A stretch of DNA of 64,000 nucleotides from Cryobacterium breve (lineage in GTDB: Bacteria > Actinomycetota > Actinomycetes > Actinomycetales > Microbacteriaceae): positions 186,001 through 250,000 of the forward strand of contig NZ_SOGJ01000023.1 of assembly GCF_004402375.1 (NCBI RefSeq), read 5' to 3'. Below, piece after piece: positions 9,567 through 20,655 of the stretch. Numbering within the stretch: position 1 is the stretch's first letter; the number at the start of each line of letters is the position of its first letter. The position numbers were made by a program, and so were the translations under genes. The notes under the pieces were generated by a model. That model was given only the letters and a program-made list of their open reading frames with translations, was not told the origin of the DNA and did no database searches.

Positions 9567-10943
9567 GTGTCCTCTCCGGTGATCGACCCACGGTCCACCC
9601 ACGCCGCCGGCGTGGAGCGCCTCCTCGAGAGTTACCGGGCCGTGCCGCCGACGGCTTCTGTGCGACTCGCCAAGCCCACCTCCAACCTGTTCCGGACTCG
9701 CGTGAAACCGAACGCCAGGGGACTCGTGACGTCTGGTCTGGTGGGCGTTCTCGCGGTCGACCCGGAAGCGCGCACGGCTGACGTGGGCGGGATGTGCACG
9801 TATGAGAATCTCGTCGCGGCGACACTGCCCCACGGATTGGCACCGTTGGTGGTGCCGCAACTGAAGACGATCACTCTGGGGGGTGCGGTCACCGGCCTCG
9901 GCATCGAGTCGACCGCCTTCCGCAACGGCCTGCCGCACGAGTCCGTGCTGGAGATGGACATCCTCACCGGAGCCGGAGAGGTGGTCACGGCCTCGCCCGG
10001 TGAGAATGATGACCTGTACCGCGCCTTCCCGAACTCGTACGGCACGCTCGGCTACGCGGTACGGCTGCGCATCGAACTCGAGGTGGTCGAACCGTTCGTC
10101 GCTCTGCGGCACCTGAGGTTCCACTCGATCGCCGATCTGGTGTCGGCGATGGACCGCATCGTCCAGACCCCCGCGCTGGACGGTGAGCGTGTGGACTACC
10201 TCGACGGCGTGGTGTTCAGTGCGGGCGAGAGCTACCTGTGCGCGGGCACGCGGACCGCGGAATCCGGTCCGGTGAGCGACTACACCGGCCAGCAGATCTA
10301 CTATCGGTCCATCCGGCACGATGACGGCATCACGCACGACCGCCTCACGGTTCGGGACTACCTGTGGCGGTGGGACACGGATTGGTTCTGGTGCTCGGCG
10401 ACGTTCGGCGCGCAACTTCCGTGGATCCGCCGGCTCTGGCCGCGATCGCTTCGGTGCAGCAGTTTCTACGGAAAGCTGATGCGGTTCGAGCGGCGATTCG
10501 ACATCGGCGATCGGATCGAGAGGCTGGGCCGTCGTCCGCCCCGGGAACGCGTCGTGCAGGACGTCGAGGTGCCGATCGATCGGTGTGCGGAATACCTGGA
10601 CTGGTTCCTGACTACCGTCCCGATCGCGCCGATCTGGCTCTGCCCGCTCCGGTTGCGGGGGGACGCCTGGCCGCTTTACCCGCTTCGGCCCCTGCAAACC
10701 TATGTCAACGTCGGCTTTTGGTCGACGGTGCCCGTGGGGGCGACCGAGGGAGAGACGAACCGGTTGATCGAACATAAGGTCACCGAGGTTCGCGGCCATA
10801 AGTCGTTATATTCCGACGCGTACTACTCCCAGAAGGAATTCAGTGAGCTCTATGGCGGGGAGACATATCGGCGGGTGAAGAAACGCTTTGACCCCGACGC
10901 GCGTCTCCTCGATCTGTATGCGAAGGTGGTGCAGCGACGATGA
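9567..10943 (+). CDS. tmsA: FAD-binding oxidoreductase of 10-methyl fatty acid synthesis
   Basis: A 458-residue FAD-linked oxidase-fold protein resembling the DIMINUTO/DWF1 sterol reductase group. The FAD domain spans roughly residues 40-180, with VGGMCTYENLVAATLPHGLA, PQLKTITLGGAVTGLGIES and SYGTLGYAVRL. The C-terminal half holds the substrate cap. In other actinobacteria the TmsA/BfaA protein reduces the 10-methylene intermediate made by TmsB/BfaB from an oleoyl chain to the 10-methyl (tuberculostearic type) product. The identification rests on fold motifs plus the immediate neighbour: its stop overlaps the ATG of a cyclopropane-synthase-like methyltransferase by four bases. The start GTG at 9567 is leaderless. 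Confidence 0.8.
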   Translation: MSSPVIDPRSTHAAGVERLLESYRAVPPTASVRLAKPTSNLFRTRVKPNARGLVTSGLVGVLAVDPEARTADVGGMCTYENLVAATLPHGLAPLVVPQLKTITLGGAVTGLGIESTAFRNGLPHESVLEMDILTGAGEVVTASPGENDDLYRAFPNSYGTLGYAVRLRIELEVVEPFVALRHLRFHSIADLVSAMDRIVQTPALDGERVDYLDGVVFSAGESYLCAGTRTAESGPVSDYTGQQIYYRSIRHDDGITHDRLTVRDYLWRWDTDWFWCSATFGAQLPWIRRLWPRSLRCSSFYGKLMRFERRFDIGDRIERLGRRPPRERVVQDVEVPIDRCAEYLDWFLTTVPIAPIWLCPLRLRGDAWPLYPLRPLQTYVNVGFWSTVPVGATEGETNRLIEHKVTEVRGHKSLYSDAYYSQKEFSELYGGETYRRVKKRFDPDARLLDLYAKVVQRR

Positions 10944-12274
10944 CCACGTTTAAGGACCGCTTTCCGAAAAAGGCAAGAACGGCAAGAAAATCAGAGGCAC
11001 AGGGGAAACTGACCCTCGCCGAGGTCGTGGAGATACTCGTCGCCGGTCGGCTCCCGCTGAATTTCACAGCGTACGACGGGAGCTCGGCCGGTCCGCCGGA
11101 CGCACCGCTCGGATTGGAGTTGAGAACGCCCCGGGGCACCACCTACCTAGCTACCGGCCGAGGCGATCTGGGCCTGGTCCGCGCCTACATCGCCGGCGAC
11201 CTCGAGATGCACGGTGTGCATCCCGGTAACCCCTACGAGCTCCTCAAGGCGCTCACCGGCGAACTGATCTTCACCCTGCCTCCGCCGCGCGTGACGGCCC
11301 AGATCATCCGCTCCATCGGCACCCGGCACCTTCGCCCGATCGCACCGCCGCCGCAGGAGGGGGCACCGCGCTGGCGCCGCGTCGTCGGGGGACTCCGGCA
11401 CAGCAAGGCGAGGGACGCCGAGGCGATCCATCACCATTACGACGTCTCGAATACTTTCTACGGCTGGGTGCTCGGGCCGTCGATGACCTACACCTGCGCG
11501 TGCTACCCGAACCCCGACGCTTCGCTGGACGAGGCCCAGGAGAACAAGTACCGGCTGGTTTTCGAGAAATTGCGGCTTCACGAGGGTGACCGGCTGCTCG
11601 ACGTCGGGTGCGGCTGGGGCGGCCTGGTGCGTTACGCCGCCCGCCGTGGAGTCGACGCCACCGGCGTGACGCTCTCAGAGCAGCAGGCCGCCTGGGCGCG
11701 GCAGGCAATCGCCGACGAGGGCCTCACGGACCTGGCCCGGGTCCGCTACGGCGACTACCGCGAGGTCCCGGAGACAGGCTTCGACGCCGTGTCATCGATC
11801 GGGTTGCTTGAGCACATCGGAGTGCGCAACTATCCGTCGTACTTCGACTTCTTGCAATCGCGGATGCGCCCCGCCGGACTGCTACTCAACCACTGCATCA
11901 CTCGGCCGGACAATCGATCCGAACCCTCCACTCGCGGGTTCATCGACCGTTATGTCTTCCCCGACGGAGAGCTCACCGGGTCGGGGCGCATCATCAGCGC
12001 CGCACAGGATGTCGGCTTAGAGGTTGTGCACGAGGAGAACCTGCGCCAGCACTACGGTTTGACACTGCGTGACTGGTCCGCCAACCTCGTTGAGCACTGG
12101 GATGAGGCGGTCGCGGAGGTGGGACTGAACACCGCGAAGGTATGGGGACTGTACATGGCCGGGTCGCGGCTCGCGTTCGAGACCGGGGGCATCCAACTGC
12201 ATCAGGTTCTGGCGGTCAGGCCCGACGACGGCGGCGCCGGTGAGATGCCGCTCCGGCCGTGGTGGACTCCCTGA
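10940..12274 (+). CDS. tmsB: Cyclopropane-synthase-like SAM methyltransferase, 10-methylene fatty acid forming
   Basis: A 444-residue class I methyltransferase. The N-terminal 150 residues are the extension seen in large cyclopropane/mycolic-type synthases (LAEVVEILVAGRLPLNF and VRAYIAGDLEMHG). Next come the phospholipid-binding HHHYDVSNTFYGWVLG at 164-179 and the SAM motif LLDVGCGWGG at 219-228. Downstream, SSIGLLEHIG and the HYGLTLRDW block match the catalytic pocket of this family. With the overlapping FAD reductase upstream it forms the two-step pathway to 10-methyl branched membrane fatty acids. The third gene seen in some species (tmsC, a small membrane protein) is not present downstream. 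Confidence 0.82.
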   Translation: MTTFKDRFPKKARTARKSEAQGKLTLAEVVEILVAGRLPLNFTAYDGSSAGPPDAPLGLELRTPRGTTYLATGRGDLGLVRAYIAGDLEMHGVHPGNPYELLKALTGELIFTLPPPRVTAQIIRSIGTRHLRPIAPPPQEGAPRWRRVVGGLRHSKARDAEAIHHHYDVSNTFYGWVLGPSMTYTCACYPNPDASLDEAQENKYRLVFEKLRLHEGDRLLDVGCGWGGLVRYAARRGVDATGVTLSEQQAAWARQAIADEGLTDLARVRYGDYREVPETGFDAVSSIGLLEHIGVRNYPSYFDFLQSRMRPAGLLLNHCITRPDNRSEPSTRGFIDRYVFPDGELTGSGRIISAAQDVGLEVVHEENLRQHYGLTLRDWSANLVEHWDEAVAEVGLNTAKVWGLYMAGSRLAFETGGIQLHQVLAVRPDDGGAGEMPLRPWWTP

Positions 12275-12465
12275 CATGCCGTTGACCGCGCGGACCGGGC
12301 GTCGCACCCGGATCGGATTCAGCTGCCGTCTCACTCGTCGCCCGTCATGCGTTCAGGCAGGTAGTGGTGGTGGATGTGTCGCCGCCATTCTGAACCATGG
12401 CTAGGTGTTCCTAGAATACACCACGCAGGGGTCATCGCAGCGTCAGGCGTCCGCATCCGGGCATG
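12275..12465. other. Intergenic region without recognised content
   Basis: About 190 bases between tmsB and the terminator of the opposing tRNA gene. I see no open frame with coding character and no strong repeat. Confidence 0.6.
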
Positions 12466-12503
12466 AAAAAAGGCCGTACAACAAGGCTTTCGTTGTCACG
12501 ACC
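12466..12503 (-). terminator. Rho-independent terminator of the tRNA-Leu gene
   Basis: Read on the minus strand, GGTCGTGACAAC pairs with GTTGTACGGCC across an eight-base loop, with one bulged G, and is followed directly by six T residues (12471-12466). It lies about 40 bases downstream of the tRNA. Confidence 0.8.
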
Positions 12504-12544
12504 TATTTCTCAAACCAGTCCGAAATGCTCCGAACTTCTCTCTG

Positions 12545-12627
12545 TGCCCGAGGGGGGACTTGAACCCCCACGCCCATAAGGGCACTAGCACCTCAAGCTA
12601 GCGCGTCTGCCATTCCGCCACCCGGGC
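12545..12627 (-). tRNA. tRNA-Leu (anticodon GAG)
   Basis: On the minus strand the sequence folds as a class II tRNA. The acceptor GCCCGGG pairs with CTCGGGC (one GU pair) with discriminator A. The D arm starts TGGCGGAATGG. The anticodon stem CTAGC/GCTAG encloses the loop TTGAGGT, giving anticodon GAG. A long variable arm follows (TGCCCTTATGGGCG), and a T arm GGGGGTTCAAGTCCCCC. The CCA end is not encoded. It reads leucine CTC/CTT codons. Confidence 0.95.
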
Positions 12628-12730
12628 CGGGTGTTTCAGCAGTCGTTCCCGGCCGCCGAATAGATAATCTAGCACGGATTTTGAGCCCCTTCCGCCGCGC
12701 CCATCGTCTCCGGTCGGCCACGAGTCCCGG

Positions 12731-12736
12731 TAGCGT
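12731..12736 (+). promoter_or_regulatory. -10 element of the M20 peptidase gene
   Basis: TAGCGT lies seven bases before the ATG at 12744 and supports that start, as a leaderless gene, over the longer open frame from 12681. Confidence 0.5.
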
Positions 12737-12743
12737 GACAGGC

Positions 12744-14069
12744 ATGCTTACCTCTGCTGAAGACACCCCGGCCGACGCTGCACTGGACCTCACGGCCACA
12801 CTCGCTCGCGACCTCATCCGTTTCGACACCACGAACTACGGCGAAGGCCGCTCCAACGGCGAAACGGATGCCGCCGAGTATGTCGAGGCCAACCTGAGGG
12901 CTCTCGGCCTCGCCCCGCAGCTGTTCGATTCTGAACCGGGCCGCACGAGTGTCGTCGTACGCGTACCCGGCCGTGACAGCAGCCGTGGGGCACTGGTGGT
13001 CCACGGCCACCTCGACGTTGTTCCCGCAGACCCCGAGGCTTGGTCGGTAGACCCGTTCGCGGGCGTGATCAAGGAGGGCTTGCTCTGGGGTCGCGGAGCC
13101 GTTGACATGAAGAATATGGACGCCATGATTCTGGCGTCCCTCCAGGATATCCTCGGGGCCGGCCGCCAACCCGCACGCGACGTGGTCGTTGCTTTCTTCG
13201 CCGACGAGGAAGCCGGGGGAGTGCTCGGTTCGCACTACCTTGTCGACACCCACCCGGAGCTCTTCCACGGCGCCACCGAAGCCATCAGCGAGGTCGGCGG
13301 GTATTCGATCACACTCGGGGGCCAGCGCGCCTACCTCCTCCAAACCGGAGAAAAGGCCCTGATCTGGATCAAGCTGGTAGCGCGGGGCGACGCGGCCCAC
13401 GGATCCCGATTGATCCACAGCAACGCCGTTACCCGGCTCGCCGAGGCGGTCGCCAAGGTCGGTCGTCGCGAGTGGCCGATCCGGCTCACCGACACCACCA
13501 CTCAGCTGCTGGCCGAACTGGCCCGGGTTCTCGACGTGGACCCGCAACGCGTCGGCCCCGACGACCTTGCCCTCGCCACGGGCACCGCCTCGGGCTTCAT
13601 CCAAGCGAGTCTGCGCACCACGACGAACCCCACCGTTCTGCAGGCCGGGTACAAGCACAATGTGATCCCCGACCGTGCCGAGGCGCTCATCGACATTCGC
13701 ACTCTGCCGGGTGACGAAGACGCCGTGCTCGCCGAGGTTGCCGCACTGGTCGGGCCTGAGATCGAGATCGTGATCATGCACCGTGACATCGGTCTGGAAA
13801 CCGAGTTCGGCGGGCCCCTCGTCGACGCTGTTATCGAAACCCTCGGCCAGCACGATCCAGGTGCCCCCGTGCTGCCGTACCTGCTTTCGGCCGGCACCGA
13901 CAACAAGGCGCTCAGCACCCTGGGCATCAAGGGATACGGTTTTGCACCGCTCAAACTCCCCGCCGACCTAGATTTCCCGGCCATGTTCCACGGCGTCGAC
14001 GAACGTGTCCCACTCGACGCGTTAGTGTTTGGCAGGCAGGTCCTGACCGACCTGCTCTCGAACTACTGA
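12744..14069 (+). CDS. M20/M25/M40 family metallopeptidase
   Basis: A 441-residue di-zinc peptidase of the M20 family (ArgE/DapE/ACY1 fold). Metal and catalytic residues are in place: HGHLDVVPA with His89 and Asp91, GRGAVDMK with Asp121, the ADEEAGG pair Glu155/Glu156, and a late His in FPAMFHGVDERVP. The dimerisation domain lies between about 200 and 330. The family removes N-terminal or N-acyl groups from peptides; the substrate is not clear. I chose the ATG at 12744 because of the TAGCGT seven bases upstream; the frame could extend to 12681. It is followed after 18 bases by uppP. Confidence 0.85.
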   Translation: MLTSAEDTPADAALDLTATLARDLIRFDTTNYGEGRSNGETDAAEYVEANLRALGLAPQLFDSEPGRTSVVVRVPGRDSSRGALVVHGHLDVVPADPEAWSVDPFAGVIKEGLLWGRGAVDMKNMDAMILASLQDILGAGRQPARDVVVAFFADEEAGGVLGSHYLVDTHPELFHGATEAISEVGGYSITLGGQRAYLLQTGEKALIWIKLVARGDAAHGSRLIHSNAVTRLAEAVAKVGRREWPIRLTDTTTQLLAELARVLDVDPQRVGPDDLALATGTASGFIQASLRTTTNPTVLQAGYKHNVIPDRAEALIDIRTLPGDEDAVLAEVAALVGPEIEIVIMHRDIGLETEFGGPLVDAVIETLGQHDPGAPVLPYLLSAGTDNKALSTLGIKGYGFAPLKLPADLDFPAMFHGVDERVPLDALVFGRQVLTDLLSNY

Positions 14070-14087
14070 TCAGCAAAAGGGTTTTTT

Positions 14088-14942
14088 GTGAACTTCATCG
14101 ACGCACTCATCCTGGGACTCGTGCAGGGACTAACCGAATTCCTCCCGGTTTCCTCCAGCGCCCACATCCGAATCGTCGGAGAATTTCTGGGAACCGGGGG
14201 CGATCCGGGATCCCGGTTCACCGCGATCATCCAGATCGGCACCGAGGCTGCCGTGGTGATCTTCTTCTGGCGTGACATCGTGCGCATCATCGGCCAGTGG
14301 TCGAAGTCCCTCGTCGGCAAGGTCCCGCGCGCCGATCCTGACGCGCGAATGGGGTGGCTCATCATTCTCGGGTCCCTGCCCATCGTGGTGCTCGGCTTGC
14401 TCTTCCAGGACCAGATCGAGTCCTCGCTTCGAAACCTGTGGATCACCGCGAGTGTGCTGATCGGTTTCGGTGTGCTGCTCGGCATCGCCGACTACGTCGG
14501 GGCCAAGCGCCGCAGGCTGGGCGACCTGACGGTGCCCCACGGAATCGTCTACGGCCTAGCTCAGGCCCTTGCGTTGATCCCCGGAGTGTCCCGCTCGGGC
14601 GGCACTATCACCGCGGGATTGTTCATGGGCTATGAGCGTGCCGCCGCCGCCCGCTACGCCTTCCTGCTCGCCATCCCCGCCGTACTAGGCAGCGGTTTCT
14701 ACCAGATGTACAAGTCGATCGCCAAGCCATGCCAAGAGGGCGCGACCAACTGCACACCGGAGATTTTCGGGCCGTGGGACACCCTGGCGGCCACGGTCCT
14801 CGCCTTCGTCGTCGCCCTGTTCGTGATCAAATTCTTCATGAGCTACATATCCAAGCGCAGCTTTCTGCCGTTCGTGATCTACCGCATCCTGCTCGGTCTT
14901 GTGCTCATCGGTCTGCTGGTGACCAACACCATCCCGGCCTAG
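14088..14942 (+). CDS. uppP: Undecaprenyl-diphosphatase UppP (BacA)
   Basis: A 284-residue polytopic membrane enzyme that removes a phosphate from undecaprenyl diphosphate, recycling the lipid carrier for peptidoglycan and other envelope polymers. The first signature, [14 protein letters not shown], covers residues 13-26 and includes the catalytic Glu17. The second, [10 protein letters not shown], lies near 165-174 with its essential arginine. About eight hydrophobic helices are visible. Start is a GTG after an AAAAGGG site. A Cys-containing insertion ([15 protein letters not shown]) near 215 lies in an outside loop and could form a disulfide. It is probably co-transcribed with the M20 gene. 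Confidence 0.95.
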   Translation: MNFIDALILGLVQGLTEFLPVSSSAHIRIVGEFLGTGGDPGSRFTAIIQIGTEAAVVIFFWRDIVRIIGQWSKSLVGKVPRADPDARMGWLIILGSLPIVVLGLLFQDQIESSLRNLWITASVLIGFGVLLGIADYVGAKRRRLGDLTVPHGIVYGLAQALALIPGVSRSGGTITAGLFMGYERAAAARYAFLLAIPAVLGSGFYQMYKSIAKPCQEGATNCTPEIFGPWDTLAATVLAFVVALFVIKFFMSYISKRSFLPFVIYRILLGLVLIGLLVTNTIPA

Positions 14943-14943
14943 C

Positions 14944-14949
14944 TAAGCT
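14944..14949 (+). promoter_or_regulatory. -10 element of leaderless mshC
   Basis: TAAGCT is followed by six bases (GAAAGG) and the ATG at 14956. The GAAAGG is too close to the ATG to act as a normal ribosome site. Confidence 0.5.
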
Positions 14950-14955
14950 GAAAGG

Positions 14956-16260
14956 ATGCGTGCCTGGAACCGACCCCAAATTCCACGACTCCCCGGTCAG
15001 TCCGGTGCACCCTGGCTGCACGACACCGCCTCCGCGGGCCTGATCGAGGCCAAGCCGGACGATGTCGCCCGCCTGTACGTGTGCGGCATCACCCCCTACG
15101 ACGCCACACATATCGGCCACGCCGCCACATACCTCGCCTTCGATACGCTGCAGCGCGTGTGGTTGGACGGTGGCTACCGCGTGCACTACGCGCAGAACGT
15201 GACGGATATCGACGACCCGCTCCTCGAGCGTGCCGCCGCCACCGGCGTGGATTGGGAAGTGCTCGCCGCGTCCCAGGTGGAGCTGTTCCGCAGCGACATG
15301 GTTGCCCTCGGAATCATCCCCCCGCACGACTACGTCGCCGTCACCGAGGTCATCGACGAGATCGCGGAGGCCGTGTCCCGGCTTTGGGACGCCGGTCTCG
15401 CCTACGCGGTACCCGTCGTTGCACCCGCGCCCGACGCTCCCGAGCCGACGGTCGCCGCCGGTTCCGACATCTACTTCGACATCGCCGCCGCCGAACGCTC
15501 CACCTCGTGGTCCCTCGGCGACGAGAGCAACCTCGATGCCGACACCATGCACACCCTGTTCGCCGAGCGCGGGGGAGACCCCGACCGCCCCGGCAAGCGG
15601 GACGCGCTGGACCCGCTGCTGTGGCGTTCCACCCGGCTCGGTGAGCCGTCCTGGAATTCCCGCGTTGGCGCCGGAAGGCCCGGCTGGCACATCGAATGTT
15701 CGGTGATCGCCCTGAAGGAACTCGGCACGGACTTCACGGTGCAGGGCGGCGGCAGCGACCTGATCTTCCCGCACCATGACATGAGCGCCGGGCACGCGGC
15801 GGCTCTCTCCGGGCATCCGCTGGCCGGCGTCTACAGTCACACCGGCATGGTGGCCTATCGAGGTGAGAAGATGAGCAAATCGCTCGGCAACCTCGTGCTC
15901 GTGTCCGTGCTGCGTGCCGGTGGCACCGACTCGCGTGCCATTCGCCTAGCCCTGCTGAGCCAGCACTATCGGAGCAATTGGGAATGGACTGATGCCCACC
16001 TGCGCGCGGCCGAATCACGGCTCGCGTCCTGGACTGAAGCCTTCGGTCCAGCCGCCACGGCCGGTACCGGGAACGCCCAGCACGTCCTCGACCAGCTCAG
16101 AGCGGCCCTGGCGGCGGACCTCGACACACCCACCGCCTTGGCGGCAGTGGACGCGGTCGCCGGCGGAGGGGTGGACGACCCTGCCCTGGTTGCCTTGGCC
16201 GTCGACGCGCTGCTCGGTGTATCGCTCCAGCGCTTCAAGGATTCATCACCTCGGGGCTGA
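14956..16260 (+). CDS. mshC: L-cysteine:GlcN-Ins ligase of mycothiol synthesis
   Basis: A 434-residue homologue of cysteinyl-tRNA synthetase. It joins cysteine to glucosaminyl-inositol with ATP, the third step of mycothiol synthesis. The zinc-site Cys43 lies in [16 protein letters not shown], where HIGH is at residues 52-55. A second zinc-site region contains [10 protein letters not shown], and the nucleotide loop is EKMSKSLGN near 300. The C-terminal anticodon domain of true CysRS is missing and the N-terminus with [10 protein letters not shown] is typical of MshC, so I prefer MshC to CysS. The gene has its own leaderless start, 13 bases after the uppP stop. Confidence 0.93.
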   Translation: MRAWNRPQIPRLPGQSGAPWLHDTASAGLIEAKPDDVARLYVCGITPYDATHIGHAATYLAFDTLQRVWLDGGYRVHYAQNVTDIDDPLLERAAATGVDWEVLAASQVELFRSDMVALGIIPPHDYVAVTEVIDEIAEAVSRLWDAGLAYAVPVVAPAPDAPEPTVAAGSDIYFDIAAAERSTSWSLGDESNLDADTMHTLFAERGGDPDRPGKRDALDPLLWRSTRLGEPSWNSRVGAGRPGWHIECSVIALKELGTDFTVQGGGSDLIFPHHDMSAGHAAALSGHPLAGVYSHTGMVAYRGEKMSKSLGNLVLVSVLRAGGTDSRAIRLALLSQHYRSNWEWTDAHLRAAESRLASWTEAFGPAATAGTGNAQHVLDQLRAALAADLDTPTALAAVDAVAGGGVDDPALVALAVDALLGVSLQRFKDSSPRG

Positions 16261-16767
16261 CGTGCCCGAGGAACCGGCTGATTGTGGTGGTCGCAGTGCG
16301 CCCGTTGAGCAGGGTTGACTGTTTTCTGGGTCGTGTGTGGCTGTGTGTCGGGCGGTTCGCTGCGTTGATTGCGGCTAGCGACTCCAACACGTCCGTGACG
16401 AGAGCGGATCACGTTCGCCCCGGGCCGTCGATTCATCCCGTGACCTATTAGGCCTTCCCGGCTGCTCCGTTCTGACAACGGGCGCAGGGTCTACAACACC
16501 ATCATGGGTGCGATCAGGTCTGCAGGAGTCGACGGGCGGCCTCGAGCTGACGAATAGAATTCGCATCCGCGTCATCGAGCAACACCTCATGCCGGAACTC
16601 AGCGTTGAACGCGTACACCGACCCAGCCGTCGACATTTGCCCGGCAGCGCACCGACATCCAACAACTGACGGTGACGACCACCACGGCTCTGCAGACATC
16701 GAGTCAGAAGCACGACGACCGAAACCGACGAAGGCGCGCCCCGACCATCAGATGAATCAACGACCTT
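16261..16767. other. Gene-free gap, probably decayed
   Basis: Over 500 bases lie between mshC and the opposing PAC2 gene with no convincing gene. A minus-strand frame ending at 16514 reads NAEFRHEVLLDDADANSIRQ and LEAARRLLQT before its stop. It looks like the C-terminus of a lost protein, but I cannot name the family and there is no matching N-terminus. The base composition is less GC-skewed in codon position than the flanking genes. Confidence 0.5.
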
Positions 16768-17712
16768 CTAGGGCTGTCGAGGCCCGTCGAGCCCCGGGCG
16801 GCCCTCGCCGGGGCCGTCCCGGCCATCCCCGCGCTTGCGCAGGTACTTCTCGAATTCCTGGGCGATGGCCTCGCCGCTGGCCTCAGGGGAGTCGACCGTG
16901 TCGCGGGCCTGCTCTAGTTGAGCGATATACGCGGCCATCTCGTCGTCCTCGGCGGCGAGAGTGTCGATCCCGCTCTGCCATTCCTCAGCCTCGGAGACGA
17001 GTTCGCCGCGCGGAATGACCACGTCGATGATCTCTTCGAGCTTGTCGATCAGCGCCAGCATCGCCTTCGGCGAGGGCGCGTTGTGCACGTAGTGCGGCAC
17101 GGATGCCCAAATGGACAGGGTGGGAATGCCGACCTCCTCCGCAGCGATCGCCAGGACGCTCAGAATGCCGACCGGTCCCTCATACGTGCTGCGCTCGATC
17201 TGCAGTTCGGCCCGCACCTGCGGGTTGTCGCTGGAGACGAAAATGGAAATCGGGCGGGTGTGCGGAACATCGGCGAGCATCGCTCCCAGGAACACGATGC
17301 CCCCGACATCCGCCGCCAGGGCTGCGTCGATGATCTCCGCGGCAAAACTCTTCCAACTCCGGGACGGTTCGGTGCCGAGCAAGAGGTAGATGTTGCCGGC
17401 ATTCGTACCGCTCACACGCAGCTGCGCGTCCGCGGCGAGCGAAGTCCCTGCCTCGGCGGGGACGGTGGGGCCGTAGAGCACCGCATCGGGCCACTCGAGC
17501 GTCCGCCGGCCGTCTTCGCCGCCGGCTGAGATCGTGGGCCGGTTGAACTGGTAGTCGAAATAGATCTCCGGGTCGATCTCCAGTAGGGGTGCGACGTGCA
17601 GCAGATCCTTCAGAGTGCCCACTGCACCGGTAGCCGCCTCGCCGGCGTCATTCCAACCCTCGAACGCCACCACCAGGAGACGCCCGTTGAGGAACCCATT
17701 AGCCTCTGTCAC
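16768..17712 (-). CDS. PAC2-family protein (first of two in the window)
   Basis: A 314-residue protein of the PAC2 family, a fold related to purine phosphorylases and named after a proteasome-assembly chaperone. Typical stretches are VAFEGWNDAGEAATGAVGTL near the N-terminus, NIYLLLGTEPSRSWKSFAAE, then GIVFLGAMLADVPHTRPISI and VPHYVHNAPSPKAMLALIDK. The C-terminus is an acidic and basic tail. The bacterial function is unknown; the gene is widely kept in Actinobacteria, often beside trmI and the Pup/proteasome genes, as here. The start GTG at 17712 is set by AAAGAGG eight to nine bases upstream; the open frame reaches further upstream but without coding character. Confidence 0.82.
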   Translation of the reverse strand: MTEANGFLNGRLLVVAFEGWNDAGEAATGAVGTLKDLLHVAPLLEIDPEIYFDYQFNRPTISAGGEDGRRTLEWPDAVLYGPTVPAEAGTSLAADAQLRVSGTNAGNIYLLLGTEPSRSWKSFAAEIIDAALAADVGGIVFLGAMLADVPHTRPISIFVSSDNPQVRAELQIERSTYEGPVGILSVLAIAAEEVGIPTLSIWASVPHYVHNAPSPKAMLALIDKLEEIIDVVIPRGELVSEAEEWQSGIDTLAAEDDEMAAYIAQLEQARDTVDSPEASGEAIAQEFEKYLRKRGDGRDGPGEGRPGLDGPRQP

Positions 17713-17780
17713 TGTCTGAAACCTCTTTCGGCAGGGTGCCCCGCGTGGCGCACCATCAGTCAAGGATAGGCGGTGCCCTC

Positions 17781-17786
17781 TACACT
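17781..17786 (+). promoter_or_regulatory. -10 element of the HAD phosphatase gene
   Basis: TACACT lies eight bases before the GTG at 17795 and supports that start over an in-frame TTG at 17786. Confidence 0.45.
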
Positions 17787-17794
17787 TGATCTCC

Positions 17795-19572
<1,778 letters not shown>

Positions 19573-19651
19573 GATTGGCTTCGGCCCGCGGCTGGCCGCA
19601 AAATTGCCTCTGTTCCGCATATTCACTTGCCCCACACTGAAATGAGATCCC

Positions 19652-20620
19652 GTGCGTAGAGCTCCTGCACTCATCGCTTCTGCCGGCCTGCTGGTCGCGG
19701 TCCTCACCGGCTGCAGCGCGCCCGGCGACGCCGCGGACTGCGAAGCACCGGTCGGGGAGGGGGCAGCCTCGAAGCTCGTCTCGGTGTCGGGTGAATTCGG
19801 TTCCGCGCCGATGGTGGACTTCCCGACCCCCGTGAAAACCGACACCACCCAGGTCACCGAGAACATCGCCGGCGAAGGTGCCGTGCTCCGTGCGGGTCAA
19901 TCCGCGCTTCTAGACCTGAGCGTCTACAACGGGACGACCGGTGCGGTGATCAGTGAGGCCACGTACGACGGCACCGCGCTGACGACTCTGATTCTGGACA
20001 AGGAAAAGACCCTGCCCGGGCTGGTGAGCGGTCTGGAGTGCGCCCAGGTCGGTTCCCGACTGTCCCTCGTTGTCTCTCCGGACGACGGGCTCGGACCGGC
20101 CGACGGCGACGCGAACAGCGGCATCGGCGCAGACGATTCCCTGGTCATCGTGATCGACGTTGTGAAGTCCGTTCTGGCTCGTGCCGACGGCACGAACCAG
20201 CCCGTGGCAAGCGGTCTCCCGTCTGTCGTCCTGGCGGTTGACGGCACACCCGGCGTGACCATTCCCTCCGGCAAGCCGCCGACCGAGCTTCAGATCGGCG
20301 TTCTGAAGAAGGGCGACGGCGAGACGGTCGCCGAAGGTGACACGGCCTCCCTGCACTACACCGGCGTCCTGTGGAACGAGAAGACCGTCTTCGACTCCAG
20401 CTGGGCGAAGGGTGAGCCGGCGCAGTTCCTGGTCGTGGATGGTTCCAAGACTCAGGGGGGACTGATCCCCGGATTCGCCAAGGCCCTCATCGGCCAGACG
20501 GTGGGTTCGCAGATCATCGCCGTCCTCCCGCCTGATCAGGCCTACGCCGATCAGGCGTCGCAGACGATCCCCGCAGGTTCAACCCTTGTGTTCGTCATCG
20601 ACATCCTCGGGGTCAACTAA
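19652..20620 (+). CDS. Lipoprotein with two FKBP-type prolyl isomerase domains
   Basis: A 322-residue exported lipoprotein. The signal peptide ends in the lipobox LTGC with Cys21. A degenerate FKBP-like domain spans about 70-175 (GQSALLDLSVYNGTTG, then KTLPGLVSGLECAQVGSRL). A better-kept FKBP domain fills 210-322, with VAEGDTASLHYTGVLW, FDSSWAKGEPAQF, GLIPGFAKALIGQTVGSQ and FVIDILGVN. FKBP domains speed cis-trans isomerisation of proline peptide bonds, here on the outer face of the membrane, probably to help fold secreted proteins. The gene stands between trmI and pafB. Start is GTG; there is no clear ribosome site. Confidence 0.88.
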   Translation: MRRAPALIASAGLLVAVLTGCSAPGDAADCEAPVGEGAASKLVSVSGEFGSAPMVDFPTPVKTDTTQVTENIAGEGAVLRAGQSALLDLSVYNGTTGAVISEATYDGTALTTLILDKEKTLPGLVSGLECAQVGSRLSLVVSPDDGLGPADGDANSGIGADDSLVIVIDVVKSVLARADGTNQPVASGLPSVVLAVDGTPGVTIPSGKPPTELQIGVLKKGDGETVAEGDTASLHYTGVLWNEKTVFDSSWAKGEPAQFLVVDGSKTQGGLIPGFAKALIGQTVGSQIIAVLPPDQAYADQASQTIPAGSTLVFVIDILGVN

Positions 20621-20643
20621 GCCGCGACGGGTCGCCCGACGGA

Positions 20644-20649
20644 TAGACT
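20644..20649 (+). promoter_or_regulatory. -10 element of leaderless pafB
   Basis: TAGACT is followed by six bases and the GTG at 20656, the same spacing as at several other genes here. The pafB-pafC operon would start here. Confidence 0.6.
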
Positions 20650-20655
20650 TGCAGC

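Noticed and set aside
14956..16260. Annotation as cysteinyl-tRNA synthetase
   Set aside because: The HIGH and KMSKS motifs are shared, but the anticodon domain is missing and the N-terminus is that of MshC.
16514..16699. A 61-codon minus-strand open frame
   Set aside because: Only the last half looks protein-like; it has no ribosome site and no recognisable family, so it is listed as a possible remnant only.
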